Assembly: GCF_013778505.1 (NCBI RefSeq)
Contig: NZ_JAAOWU010000020.1
Location: 41,451-105,450, forward strand
DNA length: 64,000 bases
Source of the DNA: Pseudomonas sivasensis
GTDB taxonomy: Bacteria > Pseudomonadota > Gammaproteobacteria > Pseudomonadales > Pseudomonadaceae
Direction of reading: 5' to 3'
The notes below the pieces were generated by a model. The model was not told the DNA's origin and searched no databases. It saw only the letters and a program-made list of their open reading frames with translations. Below, piece by piece: positions 50,308 through 57,829 of this stretch. The translations under genes and the position numbers were made by a program. Each line of letters starts with the position of its first letter. Within the stretch, counting starts at the first letter, position 1.

Positions 50308-52032
50308 TCAGCGCAGCCAGTTGGTCCGCGCCAGCTCGATTACCTCATCGCCACGCCCACTCATCACCGCCTTGAGCATGTACAAGCTAAACCCCTTGGC
50401 CTGTTCCAGCTTGATGCTCGGTGGCATCACCAGTTCCTGGGTGGCAGTCACCACGTCCACCAGCACCGGGCCATCGTGGGCCAGGGCGCGGCGCAGGGCC
50501 GGCTCCAGGTCTTCGGACTGCTCCACACGAATGCCCAGGATACCCATGGCATTGGACATCGCCGCGAAGTCCGGGTTTTTCAGTTCGGTGCCCGCGTCCA
50601 GATAACCCGCCGCCTTCATCTCCATGGCGACGAACCCCAGTGACGAGTTATCAAACACGATGACTTTCACCGGCAACTTCAGCTGCGCCAGCGAGATGAA
50701 ATCCCCCATCAACATGGCGAACCCGCCATCGCCGGACATCGAAATCACTTGCCGCCCCGGGAATGCTGCCTGCGCGCCAATGGCCTGGGGCATGGCGTTG
50801 GCCATGGAGCCGTGGTTGAACGAGCCGATCAGGCGGCGTTTACCGTTCATCTTCAGGTAGCGCGCCGCCCAGACCGTGGGCGAACCGACATCGGCGGTAA
50901 AGATCGCATCATCGTCGGCCAGCTCACTGAGCAATCGCGCGACGTATTGCGGATGGATCGGCCGGTTGGCTTTTGAAGGTTGCGCAAGGTCATCGAGCCC
51001 CTGGCGGGCTTTCACGTAATGCTTCAATGAAGTCTCAAGGAAGCTGCGATCCGTCTTGCGGGTCAAGCGCGGAAGGAGGGCGTCGATGGTTTCGCCCACA
51101 TCTGCGGCGATGCCCAAGTCCAAGGTAGCGCGACGACCCAATGCCTGTGGGTTGCGGTCGACCTGGATGATTTTTGCGTCCGTAGGGTAGAACTGGCGAT
51201 ATGGAAAGTCCGTGCCGAGCATGATCAGCGTGTCGCAGTCGAGCATGGCGTGGTAACCGGAGCTGAAGCCGATCAGGCCAGTCATGCCCACATCAAACGG
51301 GTTATCCCATTCCACATGTTCTTTGCCGCGCAGGGCGTGCACCACCGGCGCACCCAGCGTATCGGCCAGGGCCACCACTTGCGCATGGGCGCCCGCACAG
51401 CCGCTGCCACACAGCAGCGTGACTTTTTCACTGTCCTTGAGGATCTCGCTCAAGTGCAGCAGATCGGCTTCCGCAGGCAGTGTGCGTGGCGCGTGCAGGG
51501 CCGGCCACGGCTTGAGGGTGTCTTCGACTTCCAGCAGCGACACATCCCCCGGAATCACCACCACTGCTACGCCGCGATTGAGGATCGCCGAGCGCATGGC
51601 GCGGTGCAGCACTTGGGGCATCTGCGCGGGGTTGGTGACTAGCTCGATGAAGTGGCTGCATTCCTTGAACAGTTCCTGCGGATGGGTCTCCTGGAAGTAG
51701 TTCAAGCCAATTTCCGAAGACGGAATCTGCGCGGCAATCGCCAGCACTGGCACATGGTTGCGATGGCAGTCGAACAGACCATTGATCAAGTGCAGATTGC
51801 CCGGCCCGCAGCTGCCTGCGCACACCGTCAACTCGCCGGTGGCTGCTGCTTCGGCACCGGCGGCAAACGCGGCGACTTCTTCGTGGCGCACATGCATCCA
51901 CTCAATGCTGTCCATGGTGCGTAAGGCGTCGGTGAGGCCGTTGAGGCTGTCGCCGGTCAGGCCCCAAATGCGCTTGATGCCCGCCTGTTCAAGGGTGGTC
52001 GCCAGTTGCTGGGCCAGGTTGATTTTCGCCAT
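50308..52032 (-). CDS. poxB: Pyruvate:quinone oxidoreductase (pyruvate oxidase) PoxB-like
   Basis: A 574-residue thiamine-diphosphate flavoenzyme. PoxB oxidatively decarboxylates pyruvate to acetate, passing electrons to ubiquinone at the membrane. The N-terminal domain has AGIKRIWGLTGDSLNGLTDAL, VRHEEVAAFAAGAEAA with the catalytic Glu, and CAGSCGPGNLHLINGLFDCHRN. The cofactor motif in the C-terminal part is SGDGGFAMLMGDFISLAQ ending in FDNSSLGF. Length matches E. coli PoxB (572). GGAG lies six bases before ATG 52032. It is a single gene; the OYE gene is upstream on the same strand, 78 bases away. Confidence 0.92.
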   Translation of the reverse strand: MAKINLAQQLATTLEQAGIKRIWGLTGDSLNGLTDALRTMDSIEWMHVRHEEVAAFAAGAEAAATGELTVCAGSCGPGNLHLINGLFDCHRNHVPVLAIAAQIPSSEIGLNYFQETHPQELFKECSHFIELVTNPAQMPQVLHRAMRSAILNRGVAVVVIPGDVSLLEVEDTLKPWPALHAPRTLPAEADLLHLSEILKDSEKVTLLCGSGCAGAHAQVVALADTLGAPVVHALRGKEHVEWDNPFDVGMTGLIGFSSGYHAMLDCDTLIMLGTDFPYRQFYPTDAKIIQVDRNPQALGRRATLDLGIAADVGETIDALLPRLTRKTDRSFLETSLKHYVKARQGLDDLAQPSKANRPIHPQYVARLLSELADDDAIFTADVGSPTVWAARYLKMNGKRRLIGSFNHGSMANAMPQAIGAQAAFPGRQVISMSGDGGFAMLMGDFISLAQLKLPVKVIVFDNSSLGFVAMEMKAAGYLDAGTELKNPDFAAMSNAMGILGIRVEQSEDLEPALRRALAHDGPVLVDVVTATQELVMPPSIKLEQAKGFSLYMLKAVMSGRGDEVIELARTNWLR

Positions 52033-52110
52033 GAAGCACTCCAATCGTCAGTGAGGTTAAAAAACTGCTGATCAATAGGGGACAGCTCGATCACGGCGAA
52101 TGCTCCGTCT

Positions 52111-53343
52111 TTAATGTGAAGATTGCGTCATGGCCGCACGGTACTGCCGAGTGCGCCGAGCGATAAACCATTGGTCACACGCCAGGGCCAGCCAGGGGAT
52201 AACCTTGGGGTTGGGCAAACGACCACGGCTGAGGCGGCGCATCTGGTCGCGCACCACGGCGAGCGTAGCGAGTGAGGCCAGAGGCTTGCGCTTCCAATCG
52301 ATCGGTTTGAGTTGCGGGTTGAGGTCGCGTCCTTCGCGCCAATGCTTGATCAATTGTGGTTCCAGGGTCAGGGCGGTGGCGATACCGGCCATGGCGATGC
52401 CGCTGTCCAGTACCTGCTTCACGATAGGCAGTCGGCGAATGCCACCGGTGACCATCACGGGCATGGTGGCGACGCTGGCCATTTCTGCGGCAAATTCTAG
52501 GAAATACGCCTCACGGGCCAGGGTGCGACCATCCCGCGCTTCGCCTTGCATGGCGGGCGCCTCGTAGCTGCCACCGGACAATTCCAACAAGTCGATGGGC
52601 AACGGGTTGAGCATTTCGACCACCGCGCGCGCATCGGTTTCATCGAAGCCGCCACGCTGGAAATCCGCCGAGTTGAGTTTGACCGCCACGCAAAACGACG
52701 GGCTGACAGCCGCACGCACGGCGTGAATCACTTCCAGCAGCAGGCGCGCGCGATTTTCCAGCGAGCCGCCCCAACGGTCGCTGCGGTGGTTGCTCAAGGG
52801 CGAGAGAAATTGACTCAACAAATAGCCGTGGGCGCCGTGGATCTGCACCCCGGTAAAGCCAGCTTTCTCGGCCAGGCGTGCGCTGGTTGCGAAGCGCCGG
52901 ATCACGTCCTGAATATCGTCTTCGGTCATCGCTTTTGGTGTGGCGAACATCTTGGAAAAGCTGCCCAGGTCCAGCGCAATGGCAGACGGTGCCAAGGCTT
53001 GTTGGCCGAGATTGGCCATGGTCTGGCGCCCTGGATGGCTGAGCTGCATCCAGAAGTGCACGCCCTTGTTACGGGCTACATCGGCCCATTCGCGAAAGCT
53101 GTCCAGGTGCTCCTCGTTTTCCAGGGCCACGCCGCCGGGGCCGGTCATGGCGTGGCGGTCGATCATCACATTGCCGGTCAGCAGCAGGCCGGGTTCGCCG
53201 TCTGCCCAGGCCTTGTACAACTGCTTCAATTCGCGGGACGGCGCTTGGTTGATATCGGCCATGTTCTCTTCCATCGCAGCCTTGGCGATGCGATTGGCGA
53301 TGATTTGGCCGTTGGGCAGTTGCAGGGCTTCAAAAGGTGACAT
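52111..53343 (-). CDS. Old-yellow-enzyme family NADH:flavin oxidoreductase
   Basis: A 410-residue FMN TIM-barrel ene-reductase. Marks: LPNGQIIANRIAKAAMEENMADIN, HPGRQTMANLGQQALAPSAI, GFTGVQIHGAHGYLLSQFLSPLSNHRSDRWGGS (the barrel motif with the substrate-binding His pair) and MVTGGIRRLPIVKQVLDSG. It lacks the C-terminal FeS/FAD modules of 2,4-dienoyl-CoA reductase. Such enzymes reduce activated C=C bonds, for example in quinones or electrophiles. It is divergent from a MerR regulator and has the 19-bp-spacer promoter typical of MerR targets. AGGAG lies seven bases before ATG 53343. Confidence 0.92.
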   Translation of the reverse strand: MSPFEALQLPNGQIIANRIAKAAMEENMADINQAPSRELKQLYKAWADGEPGLLLTGNVMIDRHAMTGPGGVALENEEHLDSFREWADVARNKGVHFWMQLSHPGRQTMANLGQQALAPSAIALDLGSFSKMFATPKAMTEDDIQDVIRRFATSARLAEKAGFTGVQIHGAHGYLLSQFLSPLSNHRSDRWGGSLENRARLLLEVIHAVRAAVSPSFCVAVKLNSADFQRGGFDETDARAVVEMLNPLPIDLLELSGGSYEAPAMQGEARDGRTLAREAYFLEFAAEMASVATMPVMVTGGIRRLPIVKQVLDSGIAMAGIATALTLEPQLIKHWREGRDLNPQLKPIDWKRKPLASLATLAVVRDQMRRLSRGRLPNPKVIPWLALACDQWFIARRTRQYRAAMTQSSH

Positions 53344-53371
53344 GAGTTGACTCCTGAGCGGGGGAGGGCTC

Positions 53372-53402
53372 AGGCTAAGCTTAAAGTTAACTTTAATGTC
53401 AA
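53372..53402 (-). promoter_or_regulatory. MerR-type promoter and operator for the old-yellow-enzyme gene
   Basis: On the minus strand TTGACA (53402-53397) and TAGCCT (53377-53372) are separated by exactly 19 bases, the over-long spacer that MerR/SoxR activators correct by twisting DNA. The spacer contains TTAAAGTTAACTTTAA (53381-53396), a perfect 16-base palindrome. The gene for the candidate regulator starts 13 bases away on the other strand. Confidence 0.75.
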
Positions 53403-53414
53403 GCAGGCGTTGTG

Positions 53415-53819
53415 ATGAATATTGGTGAGCTGGCAAAACAGAGCGGTCTGGCCGCTTCACGCATTCGTTTTTACGAGAGCGAAGGGTTGATCAGTCAGGT
53501 CGGACGCCAGTCCAACGGATACCGGCGTTATGCGCCAGAGGCCTTGCAGACTCTGCAATTGATTCAGAGTGCGCAGCAGGCTGGGTTTACCTTGCAGGAA
53601 CTCAAGGCGCTGATGCCCGCGCCTGGAGAGCACAAGCGCGACGAGTTGATCGAGGCCCTGGAGCGCAAAGTGGCACAGATCGAAGTGATGCAAGCGCAAT
53701 TGGCCCACAGCAAAGCGCAGTTGCTGGGCGTGATCGAGGCCGTGCGGGCGCAGCCGGAAGGCGTGCCATGCTCCATGGGGCAGAAGCAGGTGCTGGCGTC
53801 GATAAAACTTCAACCATAA
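53415..53819 (+). CDS. MerR-family transcriptional regulator
   Basis: A 134-residue MerR regulator: winged HTH MNIGELAKQSGLAASRIRFYESEGLISQVGRQSNGYRRYAPEALQTLQLI, then a coiled-coil dimer helix (ELIEALERKVAQIEVMQAQLAHSKAQLLGVIEAV). The short C terminus has a single Cys (EGVPCSM), so it has no metal-binding pair or SoxR-type cluster; the inducer may be an electrophile or other small molecule. It is encoded divergently from the old-yellow-enzyme gene and probably binds the palindrome between them. The start at 53415 is preferred to GTG 53412. Confidence 0.92.
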   Translation: MNIGELAKQSGLAASRIRFYESEGLISQVGRQSNGYRRYAPEALQTLQLIQSAQQAGFTLQELKALMPAPGEHKRDELIEALERKVAQIEVMQAQLAHSKAQLLGVIEAVRAQPEGVPCSMGQKQVLASIKLQP

Positions 53820-53847
53820 AAAAAGCCCTGGCATGCCAGGGCTTTTT
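53820..53847. terminator. Bidirectional intrinsic terminator
   Basis: A perfect 28-base palindrome with AAAAAGCCCTGGC on one side and GCCAGGGCTTTTT on the other. Having A-run and T-run on both sides, it can end the MerR transcript (plus) and the DUF934-cysI transcript (minus), whose genes converge here. Confidence 0.9.
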
Positions 53848-53860
53848 CATGTCCGCAGAC

Positions 53861-54355
53861 TTAGCGCCGGCGAAACAGCGGCAACGGCTCATCGGTTGCA
53901 GCCTGGTACGTCACCGAGAAGTCCTTGAGGCTTTCCAATGCTTCGTACGGGTCTTTGTCTGCGCGCAGCGCGAAGGCATCGAACCCGCAACGGCGCAGGT
54001 AGAACAACTGGTCGCGCAGCACATCGCCGATCGCCCGCAGCTCACCTTTGTAACCATAACGGTCACGCAGCAAGCGTGCGTTGGAGTAGTTGCGACCGTC
54101 GGTGAAGGCCGGGAAATTCAGGGCGATGACCTGGAAGTGTTCCACGTCAGGACCGATCTCCTCGGCTTCTTCATCGGCGTCCAGCCACACACCCAGGCCG
54201 CCGTCGCGGGCCTTGAGCGCGTGGCCATGCTCGCGCCACAGGGCCAGCGGCACGATCAGGTCGTCGCAGTTGGAAATGCCGTCGAAGCTCGCGTCCTTGG
54301 GCAGCAGGTGCCAGGTTTCGTCGAGGACTTCGTTGTTCTTAATGATTCGCTGCAT
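53861..54355 (-). CDS. DUF934 family protein linked to sulfite reduction
   Basis: A 164-residue protein of the DUF934 family, which sits beside sulfite reductase genes in many proteobacteria and is thought to help in sulfite reduction. It starts MQRIIKNNEVLDETWHLL and shows DLIVPLALWREHGHALKARDGGLGVWLDADEEAEEIG and FPAFTDGRNYSNARLLRDRYGYKGELRAIGDVLRDQL, the conserved core with FxxFxDGR. Its 5' end overlaps the end of cysI by 17 bases, so translation is coupled. ATG 54355 is used; the upstream extension is inside cysI. Confidence 0.9.
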   Translation of the reverse strand: MQRIIKNNEVLDETWHLLPKDASFDGISNCDDLIVPLALWREHGHALKARDGGLGVWLDADEEAEEIGPDVEHFQVIALNFPAFTDGRNYSNARLLRDRYGYKGELRAIGDVLRDQLFYLRRCGFDAFALRADKDPYEALESLKDFSVTYQAATDEPLPLFRRR

Positions 54356-55997
54356 AGACGCGCTCCTTGAACAGGTCAATGCCGATGCGCTGGTAGGTGT
54401 CGATGAAACGCTCATCTTCGGTGCGCTGTTCGATGTACACATCGATCAGTTTGCCGATCACCTCGGGCATGGCTTCCTGGGCGAAGGACGGGCCGAGGAT
54501 CTTGCCCAGGCTCGCATCGCGGCTGGCGCTGCCACCCAGGGACACTTGGTAGAATTCTTCGCCTTTCTTGTCCACGCCCAGGATGCCGATGTGGCCGACG
54601 TGGTGGTGACCACAGGCGTTCATGCAACCGGAAATGTTCAGGTCCAGCTCGCCGATGTCGAACAGGTAGTCCAGGTCGTCGAAACGGCGCTGGATCGATT
54701 CGGCAATCGGGATCGACTTGGCGTTGGCCAGGGAGCAGAAATCGCCGCCTGGGCAGCAGATGATGTCGGTCAGCAGGCCAATGTTCGGCGTGGCGAAACC
54801 GCCTTCGCGCAGTTCGCCCCACAGGGTGAAGAGTTGGCTTTGCTCCACATCCGCGAGAATGATGTTCTGCTCGTGGGAGGTGCGCAGTTGACCGAAGCTG
54901 TAACGGTCGGCCAGGTCGGCAACGGCGTCCAGCTGCTTGTCGGTGATATCACCTGGGGCAACACCGGTAGGCTTGAGCGACAGGGTTACGGCCACATAGC
55001 CCGGCTTTTTGTGCGCCAGGGTGTTGCGCGTACGCCAGCGGGCGAAGCCCGGGTGCTGCTGGTCGAGTGCGGCGAGTTCGGCGTCCTGATTGCTCAGGGC
55101 CTTGTACTCGGGGTCGACGAAGTGCTTGGCGACGCGGTGCACTTCGGCTTCGGTCAGGGTGGTCTGGCCGCCGCGCAGGTGTTCCATCTCGGCATCGACT
55201 TTCTGGGCGAATACCTCAGGGGTCAGCGCCTTGACCAGGATCTTGATCCGGGCCTTGTACTTGTTGTCACGACGGCCATAGCGGTTGTAGACACGCAGGA
55301 TGGCGTCGAGGTAGCTCAACAAGTCTTGCCACGGCAGGAACTCGTTGATAAACGCGCCAACTACCGGGGTACGGCCCAGGCCGCCACCCACCAGCACACG
55401 GAAGCCCAGCTCGCCAGCGGCGTTGTAGACCGGCTCCAGGCCGATGTCGTGGACTTCGATGGCCGCGCGGTCCGAGGTCGAGCCGTTGACGGCGATCTTG
55501 AACTTGCGCGGCAGGTAGGCGAACTCGGGGTGGAAGGTAGTCCATTGACGGACGATTTCGCACCATGGGCGTGGGTCAATCAACTCATCGGCGGCAACAC
55601 CGGCGAATTGGTCGGTGGTCACGTTGCGCAGGCAGTTACCGCTGGTCTGAATGGCATGCATCTGCACGGTGGCCAGCTCGGCGAGGATGTCCGGCACATC
55701 TTCCAGCGCCGGCCAGTTGAACTGTACGTTCTGGCGGGTACTGATGTGGGCATAGCCTTTGTCGAAGTCGCGTGCAATCTTGGCCATCATGCGCATCTGG
55801 CGCGAAGTCAGTTGGCCATAGGGCACGGCCACCCGCAGCATCGGCGCAAAGCGCTGAACATAAAGGCCATTTTGCAGGCGCAGAGGGCGGAACTCTTCTT
55901 CGCTCAGTTCACCTGCTAAGTAGCGTCGGGTCTGATCACGGAACTGCTTGACGCGGTCCTCGATGATGCGCTGATCGTATTCGTCGTATACGTACAT
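54339..55997 (-). CDS. cysI: Sulfite reductase hemoprotein beta subunit
   Basis: A 552-residue siroheme/[4Fe-4S] enzyme that reduces sulfite to sulfide with six electrons in cysteine biosynthesis. Cluster and siroheme ligands are in DIICCPGGDFCSLANAKS and LNISGCMNACGHHHVGHIGI, the two Cys-rich motifs of this family. Ferredoxin-like domains repeat twice (VRIS-like HISTRQNVQFNWPALEDVPDIL and RTSHEQNIILADVEQSQLFTL). Starts MYVYDEYDQRIIEDRV at ATG 55997 with AGGA six bases upstream. The 233-base region upstream (55998-56230) is AT-rich and probably holds the CysB-type promoter. Confidence 0.96.
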   Translation of the reverse strand: MYVYDEYDQRIIEDRVKQFRDQTRRYLAGELSEEEFRPLRLQNGLYVQRFAPMLRVAVPYGQLTSRQMRMMAKIARDFDKGYAHISTRQNVQFNWPALEDVPDILAELATVQMHAIQTSGNCLRNVTTDQFAGVAADELIDPRPWCEIVRQWTTFHPEFAYLPRKFKIAVNGSTSDRAAIEVHDIGLEPVYNAAGELGFRVLVGGGLGRTPVVGAFINEFLPWQDLLSYLDAILRVYNRYGRRDNKYKARIKILVKALTPEVFAQKVDAEMEHLRGGQTTLTEAEVHRVAKHFVDPEYKALSNQDAELAALDQQHPGFARWRTRNTLAHKKPGYVAVTLSLKPTGVAPGDITDKQLDAVADLADRYSFGQLRTSHEQNIILADVEQSQLFTLWGELREGGFATPNIGLLTDIICCPGGDFCSLANAKSIPIAESIQRRFDDLDYLFDIGELDLNISGCMNACGHHHVGHIGILGVDKKGEEFYQVSLGGSASRDASLGKILGPSFAQEAMPEVIGKLIDVYIEQRTEDERFIDTYQRIGIDLFKERVYAANH

Positions 55998-56230
55998 ATA
56001 GGTCCTGTTCTCGGCAAATCTGCGCGCACGGCCGCGCACTCCCAACGGAGCCGGCGCACGATACCAGTTTGCGTTTATGCGCAAAAGTGATGTTTGAGTA
56101 TATGCAAATAACCAAAATGACTAATGAGAACAGTTATCGCGATATCCACATTTGTCATGCGGGCAATCATCAACTTTACTGTGAGCGAGTCTTAGTGCAA
56201 TCACCTATAAAACCGACAAGAGGCGATGCG

Positions 56231-56344
56231 ATGAGCAATCCGACAAAAGCCCGTAAACCCGACAGTACCGTGGATGCGTGGGCCATTCTGTTCTTGATCA
56301 TTCTGGTGGTGGGAACTGCCGTGTTTTGGGTAAGCCACCAATAA
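56231..56344 (+). CDS. Small single-pass membrane protein, 37 residues
   Basis: MSNPTKARKPDSTVDAWAIL continues into one hydrophobic helix (LFLIILVVGTAVFWVSHQ). The charged N terminus is likely cytosolic. AAGAGG lies about 8 bases upstream of the ATG. Small, Lys/Arg-then-helix proteins like this are often conserved in pseudomonads, but I do not recognise the family. It is 75 bases upstream of the binding-protein gene. Confidence 0.6.
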   Translation: MSNPTKARKPDSTVDAWAILFLIILVVGTAVFWVSHQ

Positions 56345-56419
56345 AGGTGGTTGATCGAACCTCGATTGGGTTGGGCATTGCTACTATCATGGCGGCCTAT
56401 TTTCGAGGCTCAGGCATCT

Positions 56420-57487
56420 ATGTTGAAGGTGTTGATTACGTGTGTCTGGTTGCTGGGATCGACGTATGGAGTGATGGCTCATGCAACGTCGGTGGTCTTT
56501 CTCAATCCGGGCGTATCGACGGAAACCTTCTGGGTCAGCTACACGCAATTCATGCAGGCCGCCGCCAAGGACCTCGGCCTGGAGTTGCGTGTGCGTTATG
56601 GCGAGCGTAATCCCGACAATACGCTGCTTCAGGCGCGTGAGGTGCTGCAAGGTAACCAGCGACCTGATTACCTGGTGCTGGTGAATGAGCAATACGTTGC
56701 ACCGCAGATCCTGCGCATGGCCGAGGGCAGTGGCGTCAAGCTGCTGTTGGTGAACAGCGCGCTGACCCCCGACCAGATGCATTTGCTGGGAACCCGCAGT
56801 GGCATCCGTTTGATCGGCAGCCTGGTCGCTGACGATGAAGAGGCTGGCTACCTGATGCTCCGCGACTTGCTGCGCCAGCACGGACCGGTTGCGCCCGGTC
56901 AATCCCTCGACCTGTTGGCCTTTTCCGGCGTCAAGACCACGCCGGGCGCGCAATTGCGTGAGCGGGGCATGCGTCGGGCGCTGGCCGAACATCCCGAGGT
57001 GCGCCTGCGTCAGTTGGTCTACGGTGAATGGAGCCGCGAGCGCGCCTTCGAGCAAGCGACTCAACTGTTCAAGCGCTACCCGCAGACGGCGCTGGTGTGG
57101 TCGGCCAACGATCAGATGGCGCTGGGCGCCATGCAGGCGCTGCAGGCCAGCGGGCGATTACCGGGTAAGGACGTGCTGTTCAGCGCGGTCAACAGCTCGC
57201 CGGAGATTTTGCAGGCTCGACTGGACGGACGCTTGTCGTCCCTGGTCGCCGGGCATTTCACTGTCGGCGGCTGGGCCATGGTGTTGGTTCATGATGATGC
57301 CAAGGGCCTGGACATTGGCGCATACGGCGGGCGCGACCGGCAGTTGACGTTGTTCCAATTGATCGATGCCGGCCAGGCGCGGCGTTTGTTGGGGCCGACA
57401 CCGGCGGTGAATTTTCGCGTGCTGTCGGCCCAGGGCAAGCCCGAGTCCTATCGCTACCCATTCAGCCTGCGTCTGTTGCTGCGCTAG
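56420..57487 (+). CDS. Periplasmic sugar-binding-like protein, orphan
   Basis: A 355-residue exported protein of the Peripla_BP_4/type I class. Signal peptide MLKVLITCVWLLGSTYGVMAHA; body with VVFLNPGVSTETFWVSYTQFMQAAAKDLGLEL, LVNEQYVAPQILRMAEGSGV, SANDQMALGAMQALQASG and a C-terminal substrate-facing region. No ABC permease or ATPase gene is adjacent, so it may feed a remote importer or act as the sensing partner of a signalling protein. The ATG at 56420 with AGG six bases ahead starts the signal peptide. Its stop overlaps the DUF2970 stop region by four bases (convergent). Confidence 0.85.
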   Translation: MLKVLITCVWLLGSTYGVMAHATSVVFLNPGVSTETFWVSYTQFMQAAAKDLGLELRVRYGERNPDNTLLQAREVLQGNQRPDYLVLVNEQYVAPQILRMAEGSGVKLLLVNSALTPDQMHLLGTRSGIRLIGSLVADDEEAGYLMLRDLLRQHGPVAPGQSLDLLAFSGVKTTPGAQLRERGMRRALAEHPEVRLRQLVYGEWSRERAFEQATQLFKRYPQTALVWSANDQMALGAMQALQASGRLPGKDVLFSAVNSSPEILQARLDGRLSSLVAGHFTVGGWAMVLVHDDAKGLDIGAYGGRDRQLTLFQLIDAGQARRLLGPTPAVNFRVLSAQGKPESYRYPFSLRLLLR

Positions 57488-57702
57488 ACGCCGGCCAGGT
57501 GCAGCACCAGCTTGACGATTCCAAACAAGGTCAAGGCAAACACCGCCGTAAACAGGATGCCCAGGATCACAAAGTGGCTGGGCTTGCCATGGGTGAAGTC
57601 GCGGGCCCGATTCTTGCCGCTCTGCACGCCAAACGCAGCGGCCACCACACTGTGGAGCATCTGCCAGAAGGTAGGGGGCTTGTAGTTGGCTGGATCGTCC
57701 AT
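57484..57702 (-). CDS. DUF2970 family membrane protein
   Basis: A 72-residue protein with a short cytosolic N terminus (MDDPANYKPPTFWQMLHSVVAAAFGVQSGKNRARDFTHG) and one C-terminal helix (SHFVILGILFTAVFALTLFGIVKLVLHL). The FGVQS...RDF segment is the family hallmark of DUF2970; function unknown. The ATG at 57702 has GAGGG upstream. It is immediately downstream of metH's 5'-side neighbour on the opposite side, on the same strand as metH but 128 bases downstream of its stop. Confidence 0.85.
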   Translation of the reverse strand: MDDPANYKPPTFWQMLHSVVAAAFGVQSGKNRARDFTHGKPSHFVILGILFTAVFALTLFGIVKLVLHLAGV

Positions 57703-57829
57703 ACGTCCCTCGACACAAGGTGTGTGAGGGATAGCATAGACGATTGCCCGAGGCGGGTTCGAGGAGGCGACGCGCAGTGTCACGGGCTGCATGCCCGCGT
57801 TGAGCGTGGGCACGTTTCTCCGTCAGGGC

